NCBI GenBank assembly: GCA_020637985.1
Contig: JACKJK010000013.1
Coordinates: 1 to 64,000, forward strand
DNA: 64,000 nt
Origin: Rhodobiaceae bacterium
Lineage (GTDB): Bacteria; Pseudomonadota; Alphaproteobacteria; Rhizobiales; Tepidamorphaceae
Direction: 5' to 3'
The position numbers were made by a program, and so were the translations under genes. Of the stretch, positions 10,319 through 19,331 are shown in pieces. Positions within the stretch are counted from its first letter, which is position 1, and each line of letters begins with the position of its first letter. Under the pieces are notes generated by a model, which saw only the letters and a list, made by a program, of their open reading frames with translations, did not search any database and was not told the origin of the DNA.

Positions 10319-10864
10319 ATGGCAAATCCCAATATGCGAGAAGAGCGCGACAGCGAGTTCGTAGATCGCCTCGTGCACATCAACCGCGTGGCCAAGGTGG
10401 TCAAGGGCGGCCGCCGGTTCGGCTTTGCCGCGCTCGTGGTTGTCGGGGACCAGAAGGGGCGCGTGGGCTTCGGACACGGCAAGGCGCGCGAGGTGCCGGA
10501 GGCAATCCGCAAGGCGACGGAATCGGCCAAGCGGCAGATGATCCGCGTCGCGCTGCGCGAAGGCCGCACGCTGCATCACGATGTCGCCGGGCGCCATGGC
10601 GCGGGCCGGGTCGTCCTGCGTGCTGCGCCTGCGGGTACCGGCATCATCGCCGGCGGCCCGATGCGCGCCGTCTTCGAGACGCTGGGCGTGCAGGATGTCG
10701 TCGCCAAGTCGCTGGGCACGTCCAACCCCTACAACATGGTCCGCGCGACGTTCGACGCGCTGAAGGCCGAGGACAGCCCGCGCGCGGTTGCCGCGCGCCG
10801 CGGCCTGAAGGTTTCGACGCTGCAGGCGCGCCGCCGCGACGGCGGCGATGCGACCGACGCCTGA
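10319..10864 (+). CDS. rpsE: 30S ribosomal protein S5
   Basis: S5 helps form the mRNA entry site and contributes to decoding accuracy. The 181 residues include HINRVAKVVKGGRRFGFAAL, GRVGFGHGKAREVPEAI and the C-terminal block GGPMRAVFETLGVQDVVAKS. I chose the ATG at 10319, giving MANPNMREERDSEF, over an upstream in-frame codon within rplR. Confidence 0.97.
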   Translation: MANPNMREERDSEFVDRLVHINRVAKVVKGGRRFGFAALVVVGDQKGRVGFGHGKAREVPEAIRKATESAKRQMIRVALREGRTLHHDVAGRHGAGRVVLRAAPAGTGIIAGGPMRAVFETLGVQDVVAKSLGTSNPYNMVRATFDALKAEDSPRAVAARRGLKVSTLQARRRDGGDATDA

Positions 10865-10888
10865 TCGCGCCAGGGAGAGCTTTGAGAG

Positions 10889-11077
10889 ATGGCAAAGAAG
10901 ACGGTAACCGTTGAGCAGGTCGGCAGTCCGCTGCGCCGCCCCGGCGACCAGCGCGCGACGCTGATCGGCCTTGGCCTCAACAAGCTGCATCGCCGTCGCA
11001 CGCTGGAGGATACTCCGGCGGTCCGCGGCATGATCAACAAGGTGGCTCACCTCGTTCGCGTCGTCGACGAAGGCTGA
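10889..11077 (+). CDS. rpmD: 50S ribosomal protein L30
   Basis: L30 is a small non-universal 50S protein. The 62-residue product has TVTVEQVGSPLRRPGDQRAT and GLGLNKLHRRRTLEDTPAVRGMI, which are typical. It starts 24 bases after rpsE with a GGGAGAG site. Confidence 0.96.
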   Translation: MAKKTVTVEQVGSPLRRPGDQRATLIGLGLNKLHRRRTLEDTPAVRGMINKVAHLVRVVDEG

Positions 11078-11127
11078 ACCGTTGCAAAGGCGCCGTGGGC
11101 ATTGCGTTCGCGGCCGGAGATACCGAT

Positions 11128-11619
11128 ATGAAGCTGAACAGCATCAGTGACAATCCGGGTGCCAACAAGGCCCGCAAGCGGGTCGGGCGTGGCATTGGCT
11201 CGGGGCTGGGCAAGACCGCGGGGCGTGGCCACAAGGGCCAGAAGGCGCGTTCCGGCGTTGCCATCAAGGGTTTCGAGGGTGGCCAGATGCCGATCCATCG
11301 GCGGCTGCCCAAGCGCGGCTTCAAGAAGCCGGGCCAGAAGCAGTTCAACGCGGTCAACCTGGAGCGCATCCAGGTGGCGATAGACGCTGGCAAGCTCGAC
11401 GCCAAGGCGACGGTCGATGCAGCCGCTCTGATCGCGGCGGGCGTGATCCGGCGTGCCAAGGACGGTGTACGCATCCTGTCGCGCGGCGAACTGAAGGCCA
11501 AGGTCGCGTTCAAGGTCGCCGGCGTTTCGGCGGCTGCGAAGGACGCGATCGAGAAGGCGGGCGGCAGCGTCGAGATCGTTGCCCCGGCCAAGGCGGCAGA
11601 GGAAGGCGCGTCGGCCTGA
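11128..11619 (+). CDS. rplO: 50S ribosomal protein L15
   Basis: L15 is a late-assembly 50S protein. The 163 residues begin MKLNSISDNPGANKARKRVG and contain the glycine-rich GSGLGKTAGRGHKGQKARSG and GFEGGQMPIHRRLPKRGF. The ATG at 11128 matches family starts; the in-frame codon at 11095 adds a non-conserved stretch. An 86-base spacer precedes secY. Confidence 0.97.
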   Translation: MKLNSISDNPGANKARKRVGRGIGSGLGKTAGRGHKGQKARSGVAIKGFEGGQMPIHRRLPKRGFKKPGQKQFNAVNLERIQVAIDAGKLDAKATVDAAALIAAGVIRRAKDGVRILSRGELKAKVAFKVAGVSAAAKDAIEKAGGSVEIVAPAKAAEEGASA

Positions 11620-11705
11620 ACTGCCGCAGGTCCGACAACCAGGCCCGAACCGCGAGTTCCTTGAGGAATGCGGGCGGGGCCTAACGGCGGAAGCGGAGAC
11701 ACTTG

Positions 11706-13040
11706 ATGGCGTCAGCTGCCGAGCAACTTGCTGCCAACCTGAATTTCGGTTCCCTGGCCAAGGCCGAGGAACTCAAGAAGCGCATCTGGTTCACGCTGGG
11801 TGCGCTTCTGGTCTATCGCATCGGCACCTACATCCCGCTGCCGGGAATCGACCCGCAGGCGGTCGCCGACATGTTCAGCCGCAATTCGGGCGGCATCCTC
11901 GGCCTGTTCAACACGTTTGCCGGCGGCGCCGTGCAGCGCATGGCCATTTTCGCGCTCAACATCATGCCGTACATCTCGGCATCGATCATCGTGCAACTGC
12001 TGACGACTGTCTCGCCGCACCTGGAAGCGCTGAAGAAGGAAGGCGAGCAGGGGCGCAAGCAGCTCAACCAGTATACCCGTTACGGCACGGTGTTCCTGGC
12101 CGCCATCCAGGCCTACGGCATCGCGGTGGGCCTTGAGGGCTCGGGCAACGTCGTCATCGATCCCGGCGTGTTCTTCCGCATCTCGACGGTCATCACGCTG
12201 GTCGGCGGCACGGTCTTCCTGATGTGGCTCGGCGAGCAGATCACGCAGCGCGGCGTCGGGAACGGCATCTCGCTGATCATCTTCGCCGGCATTGTGGCGT
12301 CCTTCCCCGGTGCGCTTGCCGGCATGCTGGAACTCGGCCGCCAGGGCGCTCTTTCGACGCCGCTGATCCTCGGCCTGATCGTGCTGCTTGGCGCGGTGAT
12401 TGTCGCCATCGTCTACGTTGAGCGCGCGCAGCGCCGGCTGCTGATCCAGTATCCCAAGCGGCAGATGGGCAACCGGATGTTCCAGGGCGAATCCTCGCAC
12501 CTGCCTTTGAAGCTCAACACCGCCGGCGTGATTCCGCCGATCTTTGCCTCCTCACTGCTGCTGCTGCCGGTGACGGTCGCCAACTTCACGGCGGGGCAGG
12601 GGCCGGAGTGGCTGACGACGGTGACGGCGCTGCTCGGCCACGGGCAGCCGCTGTACCTGCTGTTCTATGCCGCGATGATCATCTTCTTCGCCTTCTTCTA
12701 CACGGCGATCGTGTTCAATCCGCAGGACACGGCCGACAACCTGAAGAAGCACGGCGGCTTCATCCCGGGTATCCGTCCCGGCGAGAAAACCGCGCAGTAC
12801 ATCGACTACGTTCTGACCCGAATCACGGTCCTTGGCGCGCTGTATCTCGCCGTCGTCTGCCTGCTGCCGGAGTTCCTGATCGGCTATTCGGGCATTCCCT
12901 TCTACCTCGGCGGCACGTCGCTGCTGATCGTGGTGTCGGTGACGATGGACACGGTCGCGCAAGTGCAGGGCCACCTGCTGGCGCACCAGTACGAAGGGTT
13001 GATCAAGAAGTCGAAATTGCGGGGGAGCAAGCGTCGATGA
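11706..13040 (+). CDS. secY: Preprotein translocase subunit SecY
   Basis: SecY is the central channel of the Sec translocon in the inner membrane. The 444-residue product has ten hydrophobic segments, the plug-region motif RIGTYIPLPGIDP near residue 40, YISASIIVQLL, and the cytoplasmic loop AQRRLLIQYPKRQ. The ATG at 11706 is preceded by GGAGACACTTG. Its stop overlaps the adk start, as is usual in alphaproteobacteria. Confidence 0.98.
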   Translation: MASAAEQLAANLNFGSLAKAEELKKRIWFTLGALLVYRIGTYIPLPGIDPQAVADMFSRNSGGILGLFNTFAGGAVQRMAIFALNIMPYISASIIVQLLTTVSPHLEALKKEGEQGRKQLNQYTRYGTVFLAAIQAYGIAVGLEGSGNVVIDPGVFFRISTVITLVGGTVFLMWLGEQITQRGVGNGISLIIFAGIVASFPGALAGMLELGRQGALSTPLILGLIVLLGAVIVAIVYVERAQRRLLIQYPKRQMGNRMFQGESSHLPLKLNTAGVIPPIFASSLLLLPVTVANFTAGQGPEWLTTVTALLGHGQPLYLLFYAAMIIFFAFFYTAIVFNPQDTADNLKKHGGFIPGIRPGEKTAQYIDYVLTRITVLGALYLAVVCLLPEFLIGYSGIPFYLGGTSLLIVVSVTMDTVAQVQGHLLAHQYEGLIKKSKLRGSKRR

Positions 13041-13618
13041 GACTGATCCTTCTGGGACCGCCCGGGGCGGGCAAGGGTACGCAGGCGAAGCGGATCGAGG
13101 CACGCTATAGCGCGGTGCAGCTTTCCACCGGCGACATGCTGCGCGCCGCGGTTGCTGCGAAGACGCCGGTCGGGCTGAAGGCGCAGCCGATCATGGAGTC
13201 GGGCGGCCTGGTTCCCGACGAGATCGTCGTCGCGATCATTGCCGACCGCCTCGACGAGGCCGACGCCCAGAATGGTTTCATTCTAGATGGTTTCCCGCGC
13301 ACGGTGGGGCAGGCGGAAGCGCTTGACGCCATGCTGAAGGACAAGGGCATCTCGCTCGATGCCGTGGTCGAGTTGACCGTCAACGAGGACGAACTGGTCA
13401 AGCGCATGGAAACCCGTGTCGCGCAGACCAAGGCAGCCGGCGGGCAGGTGCGCGCCGACGACAATCCGGAAGCGTTCCGCAAGCGCCTGGTCGCCTATCG
13501 CGAGCAGACGGCTCCGCTGTCGGACTACTACCGAACGACCGGCATGCTGAAGCCGATCGACGGAATGCAGGAGATCGACGCTGTCACGAGTGCAATCGTG
13601 ACAGCGCTTGAAGGTTGA
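13037..13618 (+). CDS. adk: Adenylate kinase, short form
   Basis: Adenylate kinase interconverts ATP + AMP and 2 ADP in the cytosol. The 193 residues show the P loop GPPGAGKGTQ (7-16), the AMP-site region STGDMLRAAV and FILDGFPRTVGQA. The LID domain is the short type without the zinc-binding insertion of the long form. The ATG overlaps the secY stop, so translation is probably coupled. A 224-base gap with a candidate promoter follows. Confidence 0.97.
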   Translation: MRLILLGPPGAGKGTQAKRIEARYSAVQLSTGDMLRAAVAAKTPVGLKAQPIMESGGLVPDEIVVAIIADRLDEADAQNGFILDGFPRTVGQAEALDAMLKDKGISLDAVVELTVNEDELVKRMETRVAQTKAAGGQVRADDNPEAFRKRLVAYREQTAPLSDYYRTTGMLKPIDGMQEIDAVTSAIVTALEG

Positions 13619-13648
13619 AAACAGTTGGGCGAGGACGCAGGCGAACGG

Positions 13649-13678
13649 TTGACTTGAAGGGCCGCTATCCGATATCTA
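13649..13678 (+). promoter_or_regulatory. Candidate sigma-70 promoter in the adk-rpsM gap
   Basis: TTGACT (13649-13654) and TATCTA (13673-13678) are separated by 18 bases, inside the only long gap (13619-13842) of the ribosomal superoperon. The position fits an internal promoter driving rpsM-rpsK-rpoA-rplQ independently of the S10/spc genes, leaving an untranslated leader of about 155 bases. A 68-codon frame across the gap (13615-13821) has no family-like features and is not called as a gene. Confidence 0.5.
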
Positions 13679-13842
13679 CCGGCTCTCTTATACGCGAGTT
13701 GTGCGAGACCGTCTTCGGGGGCGCGAAGTGCGCCTGCCGGCGAACGGTTTTGTTCGATTTGCCAGTCACACGAACCGTCTGTTTTCCGGGCAAGGCCCAG
13801 GGACGGGAGACAGGCCGCTAGCGGCCACGTTGGAGACAGATC

Positions 13843-14211
13843 ATGGCCCGCATTGCAGGCGTCAACATTCCGACCGCGAAGCGCGTGCTGATCGCGCTTC
13901 AGTACATCCACGGCATCGGGCCGAAGAAGGCCCGTGAAATCTGCGAGAAGGTCAACATCGCGGATACCCGCCGCGTCAATGACCTCAGCGATGCCGAAGT
14001 GCTGAAGATCCGCGAAGTGATCGACCGCGACTACATGGTGGAGGGCGACCTGCGCCGCGATGTGGCGATGAACATCAAGCGGCTGATGGATCTCGGTTGC
14101 TACCGGGGCCTGCGCCATCGCCGCGGCCTGCCGGTGCGCGGCCAGCGCACGCACACCAACGCGCGTACCCGCAAGGGTCCCGCGAAGGCGATCGCGGGCA
14201 AGAAGAAGTAA
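13843..14211 (+). CDS. rpsM: 30S ribosomal protein S13
   Basis: S13 in the 30S head contacts the P-site tRNA through its C-terminal tail. The 122 residues begin MARIAGVNIPTAKRV and carry LTYIHGIG-like QYIHGIGPKKA, RGLRHRRGLPVRGQRTHTNA and RTRKGP. It is the first gene of the alpha-operon segment. A GGAGACAG site precedes the ATG. Confidence 0.98.
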   Translation: MARIAGVNIPTAKRVLIALQYIHGIGPKKAREICEKVNIADTRRVNDLSDAEVLKIREVIDRDYMVEGDLRRDVAMNIKRLMDLGCYRGLRHRRGLPVRGQRTHTNARTRKGPAKAIAGKKK

Positions 14212-14280
14212 GGAACGGGCACGGCAACGCGCCAGGCGCGGTCGCCCTTTTCCGGAACCACGAAGGACTAGTCAGACGTC

Positions 14281-14670
14281 ATGGCCAAGGACTCCAAGCG
14301 CGTCGCCCGCAGGGAACGCAAGAACATCGCTTCCGGCGTTGCGCATGTGAATGCCAGCTTCAACAACACCATGATCAGCATCACCGATGCGCAGGGGAAC
14401 ACCATCTCCTGGTCGTCGGCGGGCTCCATGGGCTTCAAGGGTTCGCGCAAGTCGACCCCCTACGCGGCGCAGCTCGCCGCCGAGGATGCCGCCAAGAAAG
14501 CGGCTGAGCACGGCATGCGCACGCTCGAGGTCGAGGTCCGCGGTCCCGGATCGGGCCGCGAGTCGGCGCTGCGCGCGCTGCAGGCCGCCGGCTTCAGCGT
14601 GACGTCGATCCGCGACGTGACGCCGATCCCGCACAACGGTTGCCGTCCGCGCAAGAAGCGCCGGGTGTAA
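14281..14670 (+). CDS. rpsK: 30S ribosomal protein S11
   Basis: S11 lies on the 30S platform near the E-site mRNA. The 129 residues include GVAHVNASFNNTMISITDAQG, GSRKSTPYAAQLAAEDA and the terminal TPIPHNGCRPRKKRRV, all diagnostic. rpsD (S4) is not between rpsK and rpoA, the normal alphaproteobacterial arrangement. A 200-base spacer precedes rpoA. Confidence 0.98.
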   Translation: MAKDSKRVARRERKNIASGVAHVNASFNNTMISITDAQGNTISWSSAGSMGFKGSRKSTPYAAQLAAEDAAKKAAEHGMRTLEVEVRGPGSGRESALRALQAAGFSVTSIRDVTPIPHNGCRPRKKRRV

Positions 14671-14870
14671 TCGCGTAGAGCGGCCCTGCGCTTCCCATTA
14701 GCGTGAGGCCGGACACGGATGCCGCCACAGCCGAAGCGTTGGGGCCGGGCGTCCGCCACAAAATCGAGGCCGACCGCGCGTCGGGCGAATCGAGCAGGAG
14801 CGCGGGGCGCGCGCTGCAGCTGCGATCGAGGGTTCGCCGGGCAACCGGGTTATCTGCAAGAGGTGTTTTC

Positions 14871-15887
14871 GTGATCGAAAAGAACTGGCAAGAGCTGATC
14901 CGGCCGAACAAGCTGGAAGTCCACCCCGGTCACGATCCCAAGCGGCAGGCGACGGTCGTCGCGGAGCCGCTGGAGCGTGGCTACGGCATGACGCTGGGCA
15001 ACTCCCTGCGCCGCATCCTGCTGTCGTCGCTGCAGGGCGCTGCGGTGACGTCGGTGCAGATCGACGGCGTGCTGCACGAGTTTTCCTCGATTTCCGGCGT
15101 GCGCGAGGATGTCACCGACATCGTCCTCAACATCAAGGACATCGCTGTGCGCATGGAAGGCGACGGTCCCAAGCGCATGGTTCTGCGCAAGCAGGGCCCC
15201 GGCCAGGTGACCGCCGGCGATATCCAGACCGTGGGCGACGTCGAGATACTGAACCCGAACCTGGTGCTGTGCACGCTGGACGACGGCGCGGAAATCCGCA
15301 TCGAGTTCACCGTAAACACCGGCAAGGGTTACGTGCCGTCCGACCGCAACCGCCCGGACGACGCGCCGATCGGCCTGATCCCGGTCGACAGCATCTATTC
15401 CCCGGTCAAGCGGGTGTCCTACAAGGTCGAGCCGACCCGCGAAGGGCAGATCCTCGACTACGACAAGCTGACGATGGAGCTGGAAACCAACGGCGCCGTG
15501 ACGCCGGAGGATGCGATCGCCTATGCGGCGCGCATTCTTCAGGACCAGCTGTCGGTGTTCGTCAACTTCGAGGAGCCCAAGCCCGAGGTCGCCACGACCG
15601 AGGTGCCGGAGCTCGCGTTCAACCCGGCGCTGCTGAAGAAGGTCGACGAACTGGAGTTGTCGGTGCGCTCGGCCAACTGCCTGAAGAACGACAACATCGT
15701 CTACATCGGCGACCTGATCCAGAAGTCGGAATCGGAAATGCTGCGGACGCCGAACTTCGGCCGCAAGTCGCTCAACGAGATCAAGGAAGTGCTGGCGCAG
15801 ATGGGTCTGCACCTCGGCATGGAAGTCACCGGCTGGCCGCCGGAGAACATCGAAGATCTCGCCAAGCGTTACGAAGAACACTATTGA
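14871..15887 (+). CDS. rpoA: RNA polymerase subunit alpha
   Basis: The alpha subunit dimerises to nucleate core polymerase, and its C-terminal domain binds UP elements and activators. The 338-residue product has the N-terminal dimerisation region (YGMTLGNSLRRILLSSL) and an alpha-CTD with ADCLKN-like SANCLKNDNIVYIGDLIQ and GRKSLNEIKEVL. The GTG at 14871 gives MIEKNWQELIRPNK, matching the family N terminus; it follows AAGAGG. Longer in-frame extension to 14703 is not family-like. Confidence 0.97.
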   Translation: MIEKNWQELIRPNKLEVHPGHDPKRQATVVAEPLERGYGMTLGNSLRRILLSSLQGAAVTSVQIDGVLHEFSSISGVREDVTDIVLNIKDIAVRMEGDGPKRMVLRKQGPGQVTAGDIQTVGDVEILNPNLVLCTLDDGAEIRIEFTVNTGKGYVPSDRNRPDDAPIGLIPVDSIYSPVKRVSYKVEPTREGQILDYDKLTMELETNGAVTPEDAIAYAARILQDQLSVFVNFEEPKPEVATTEVPELAFNPALLKKVDELELSVRSANCLKNDNIVYIGDLIQKSESEMLRTPNFGRKSLNEIKEVLAQMGLHLGMEVTGWPPENIEDLAKRYEEHY

Positions 15888-15922
15888 GGCGCCGCGTAGC
15901 CGCGCCGTAGGAGACTAGTGCC

Positions 15923-16351
15923 ATGCATCACGGGAAATCTGGCCGGCGGTTCAACCGCAGTTCCAGCCACCGCAAGGCGATGTTCGCGAACATGGCAGCC
16001 TCGCTGCTGCGCCACGAGCAGATCGTCACCACGCTGCCCAAGGCCAAGGACCTGAAGCCCGTGGTCGACAAGCTGATCACGCTCGGCAAGCGCGGCGATC
16101 TGCATGCCCGCCGCCAGGCGATCGCGCAGATCGGCGACGAGACCGTCGTGTCGAAGCTGTTCGATACGCTTGCGTCGCGCTACAAGGAGCGCAACGGCGG
16201 CTACACGCGCGTGCTGAAGGCCGGCTTCCGCCACGGTGATAACGCCGCTGTCGCGGTGATCGAGCTGGTCGACCGCGACGAGAGCGCGAAGGGCGCCGAG
16301 GACCGCGCTCGCCACGAGGCGATGGAAGCCGAAGGCGGCAGCGAGGGCTGA
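15923..16351 (+). CDS. rplQ: 50S ribosomal protein L17
   Basis: L17 binds several 23S domains near the tunnel exit. The 142-residue product begins MHHGKSGRRFNRSSSHRKAMF and contains RHGDNAAVAVIELVDR. The C-terminal tail is acidic, as in relatives. It is the last gene of the superoperon and is followed by a strong terminator. Confidence 0.98.
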   Translation: MHHGKSGRRFNRSSSHRKAMFANMAASLLRHEQIVTTLPKAKDLKPVVDKLITLGKRGDLHARRQAIAQIGDETVVSKLFDTLASRYKERNGGYTRVLKAGFRHGDNAAVAVIELVDRDESAKGAEDRARHEAMEAEGGSEG

Positions 16352-16384
16352 TCGCCCGAGGTCTAGAGGGAATACGAAGTCCGG

Positions 16385-16421
16385 GGCGCGCGAGGGAATC
16401 CTTCGCGCGCCTTTTCTTTTT
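16385..16421 (+). terminator. Intrinsic terminator of the ribosomal superoperon
   Basis: A 12-bp G+C-rich stem (16385-16396 with 16400-16411, one G-T pair) closes on a three-base loop and is followed by TTTTCTTTTT. It begins 33 bases after the rplQ stop. Confidence 0.85.
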
Positions 16422-16542
16422 CACAGCCATTGTTCGCCGGTAATGATCGGCGGCCAAATGTTGCCCGGTTATGGTGCGATTCCCATCTTCTAGGCTGCTG
16501 CCTGCCGGCGGCTGGTCGCAATCCAGGCGAAGCGAGGAAACG

Positions 16543-17988
16543 ATGTTGCATCGAAACCCGAAGACACAGTCCCTGACCCGAATCGCGATTGCGCTGGTCC
16601 TGACGCTGATGGCGGGCCTCGCGGATGGGCAGGCGCATGCGCAGGGTTATCGCGTGCCAGGCAGCAAGGACGAGATCCGTCTGACGTTTGCCCCTGTCGT
16701 CAAGGCGACGGCGCCGGCGGTCGTCAACGTCTTCGCGACGCGGCGGGTGCAGCAGCAAAGCCGGCTGCCGTCGATCTTCGACGATCCGTTCTTCCGCCGC
16801 TTCTTCGATGCGCCGGGGCTGGGTGCGCCGCGCGAGCGGTTGCAGAACGCGCTGGGGTCGGGCGTGATCGTCGATCGTGGCGGGCTGGTCGTGACCAACA
16901 ACCACGTCATCGAGGGAGCCGACGAAGTGCGCGTCGTGCTGTCGGACCGGCGCGAATTCGCTGCCGAGATCGTGCTGAAGGACGAACGCACCGACCTTGC
17001 CGTCCTGCGGCTGGAAAATGCCCCTGTCGACCTGCCTACCATCGCGTTCTCGTCCGCCGACGCTCTGGAAGTCGGCGATCTGGTGCTGGCCATCGGCAAC
17101 CCGTTCGGGGTTGGCCAGACGGTGACCAGCGGCATCGTGTCGGCGGTTGCGCGCACGCAGGCCGGCATCAACGACATGGGCTTCTTCATCCAGACGGATG
17201 CCGCGATCAACCCGGGCAATTCCGGCGGCGCGCTGGTCGACATGGACGGCCGGCTGGTCGGCATCAACACCGCGATCTTCTCGCGCAAGGGCGGCGGGTC
17301 GATCGGCATAGGCTTCGCCATCCCCTCCGAGATGGTGCAGTTCGTCGTCGCCTCGGCGGCCAATGGCGGCAAGGTGCAGCGGCCGTGGTTCGGCGGGCAG
17401 TTGCAGGGCGTGACGGCGGAAATTGCCGCGACGCTGGGCCTCGGGCGTCCCGTCGGCGTCCTCGTTTCCGGGCTGTCGCGGCGCGGCCCCGCAGCGCAGG
17501 GAGGCTTGCGCATCGGCGACGTCATCGTCGCCGTCGACGGTCGGGAGATCGCCGATCCGCAGAGCTTCCGCTACCGCTTCGCGACCCGCGGCATCGGCGG
17601 GACATCCCGTTTGAAGGTGCTGCGCGACGGACGGGAGCGTGACATCGCGATTGCCCTTGTTGCGGCGCCTGAGGATCCGCCGCGCGACACGCGCCTGATC
17701 CGTGCCGCCTCGCCGCTGGCGGGGTTGCAGGTCGCCAACCTGTCGCCGATCGTCGCCGAGGAACTTGGCATGGACGAGGCGGAGGAGGGTGTCGTCGTGG
17801 TGGGCGTTGCCAGCAGGTCTCCCGCCGCGCGCGCCGGTTTCAAACCGGGCGATATCGTGCGGGCGGTCAATGGGCAGGACATCACGTCGACGAAGGCGCT
17901 CGAAAAGGCGTCACAGGCCGATGTGCGCGTTTGGCGGCTGACGGTCGAGCGCGGCGGGCGCAAGACGACGCTGGTCTTCAGCGGGTAG
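16543..17988 (+). CDS. DegP/DegQ-type periplasmic serine protease with two PDZ domains
   Basis: An HtrA-family protease that degrades or chaperones misfolded envelope proteins. The 481-residue product has a signal peptide (hydrophobic 14-29, Ala-X-Ala near 31-33), a trypsin-like domain with the triad His121 (TNNHVIEGA), Asp151 (ERTDLAVLRL) and Ser227 (NPGNSGGAL), then PDZ domains at about 282-372 and 388-478. The ATG at 16543 follows GCGAGGAAAC; an earlier in-frame start would bury the signal peptide. It precedes rarA by 8 bases. DegP versus DegQ cannot be decided here. Confidence 0.93.
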   Translation: MLHRNPKTQSLTRIAIALVLTLMAGLADGQAHAQGYRVPGSKDEIRLTFAPVVKATAPAVVNVFATRRVQQQSRLPSIFDDPFFRRFFDAPGLGAPRERLQNALGSGVIVDRGGLVVTNNHVIEGADEVRVVLSDRREFAAEIVLKDERTDLAVLRLENAPVDLPTIAFSSADALEVGDLVLAIGNPFGVGQTVTSGIVSAVARTQAGINDMGFFIQTDAAINPGNSGGALVDMDGRLVGINTAIFSRKGGGSIGIGFAIPSEMVQFVVASAANGGKVQRPWFGGQLQGVTAEIAATLGLGRPVGVLVSGLSRRGPAAQGGLRIGDVIVAVDGREIADPQSFRYRFATRGIGGTSRLKVLRDGRERDIAIALVAAPEDPPRDTRLIRAASPLAGLQVANLSPIVAEELGMDEAEEGVVVVGVASRSPAARAGFKPGDIVRAVNGQDITSTKALEKASQADVRVWRLTVERGGRKTTLVFSG

Positions 17989-17996
17989 CGGGTGTC

Positions 17997-19301
17997 ATGG
18001 CGAGCCTGTTCGACGCGGCCAACCTGTCGGCGGATGCACCGCGTCCGCTTGCCGATCGCCTGAGGCCGCGCTCGCTCGCCGATATCGCCGGGCAGGACCA
18101 CCTTGTCGGGCCCGACGGCATCGTCACGCGGATGCTGCAGTCGGGCTCGCTGGGGTCGCTGATCTTCTGGGGGCCGCCCGGCACCGGCAAGACGACGCTG
18201 GCGCGGCTGCTGGCGAAGGAAACCGACCTGCATTTCGAGCAGATCTCGGCGATCTTTTCCGGCGTTGCCGACCTGAAGGCGGTTTTCGCGGCGGCGCGCC
18301 AGCGCCGCGAGACCGGCAAGGGCACGCTGCTCTTCGTCGACGAGATCCACCGCTTCAACCGTGCGCAGCTCGATTCCTTCCTGCCGGTCATGGAAGACGG
18401 CACGATCACGCTGGTCGGCGCGACCACGGAGAACCCGTCGTTCGAACTCAACGCGGCGATGCTGTCGCGCGCGCATGTGCTGACCTTCCGGTCGCTGGAC
18501 GCAGCCGCGCTCGCCCGGTTGCTGGAACGCGCCGAAGAGGAAACCGGCAAGCCACTGCCGCTCGACAAGGCGGCGCGAGCGAGCCTGGTCCGCATGGCCG
18601 ATGGCGACGGGCGCGCGGTCCTGACGCTCGCCGAAGACGTCTGGCGAGCGGCGCGCGAGGGCGAAGTCTTCGACGAGGCGCGGCTCGGCGAGGTGGTGCA
18701 GCGACGCGCGCCGATCTACGACAAGGGCCAGGACGGCCACTACAACCTGATTTCGGCGCTGCACAAGTCGGTGCGCGGATCGGATGCGGATGCCGCGCTC
18801 TACTACCTGTGCCGGATGTTCGACGCCGGCGAGGACCCGCTCTACGTGGCGCGGCGCGTGGTGCGCATGGCGGTCGAGGACATCGGGCTTGCCGATCCGC
18901 AGGCACTCGCAATTACCATCGCCGCGCGCGACGCCTACCAGTTCCTCGGTTCGCCGGAGGGCGAACTGGCGATCGCGCAGGCGGTCATCTATCTCGCCGT
19001 GGCGCCGAAGTCGAATGCCGCCTACACCGCCTACAAGGGGGCGATGCGGGTAGCGAAGGACGCCGGATCGCTGCCGCCGCCCAAGCATATTCTCAACGCG
19101 CCGACGAAGATGATGAAGGACGAGGGCTACGGCGCGGGATATGCCTACGACCATGATGCGCCGGACGCGTTTTCAGGGCAGGATTACTTCCCGGAATCGC
19201 TTGGGCGGAAGAGCTTCTACGATCCGCCCGACCGTGGATTCGAACGCGAGATCCGCAAGCGGCTGGAGTGGTTCGCTCGCAAGCGCGCCGAGCGCGGCTA
19301 G
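17997..19301 (+). CDS. rarA: Replication-associated recombination protein A (RarA/MgsA AAA+ ATPase)
   Basis: RarA is a clamp-loader-like AAA+ ATPase acting at stalled replication forks. The 434-residue protein has LADRLRPRSLADIAGQDHLVG at its start, Walker A GPPGTGKT (59-66, Lys65), Walker B LLFVDEIHRF (Asp115, Glu116) and the sensor region TTENPSFELN, followed by the family C-terminal domain containing DPLYVARRVVRMAVEDIGLADP. The ATG at 17997 sits 8 bases after the protease gene. An in-frame start at 17931 inside that gene was rejected. Confidence 0.95.
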   Translation: MASLFDAANLSADAPRPLADRLRPRSLADIAGQDHLVGPDGIVTRMLQSGSLGSLIFWGPPGTGKTTLARLLAKETDLHFEQISAIFSGVADLKAVFAAARQRRETGKGTLLFVDEIHRFNRAQLDSFLPVMEDGTITLVGATTENPSFELNAAMLSRAHVLTFRSLDAAALARLLERAEEETGKPLPLDKAARASLVRMADGDGRAVLTLAEDVWRAAREGEVFDEARLGEVVQRRAPIYDKGQDGHYNLISALHKSVRGSDADAALYYLCRMFDAGEDPLYVARRVVRMAVEDIGLADPQALAITIAARDAYQFLGSPEGELAIAQAVIYLAVAPKSNAAYTAYKGAMRVAKDAGSLPPPKHILNAPTKMMKDEGYGAGYAYDHDAPDAFSGQDYFPESLGRKSFYDPPDRGFEREIRKRLEWFARKRAERG

Positions 19302-19331
19302 CGGGTCTGTCACATCGCAAGGGAGGTGGCG

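Noticed and set aside
13615..13821. 68-codon frame in the adk-rpsM gap
   Set aside because: Begins inside the adk end, no ribosome site, no recognisable family; a promoter and leader explain the gap better.
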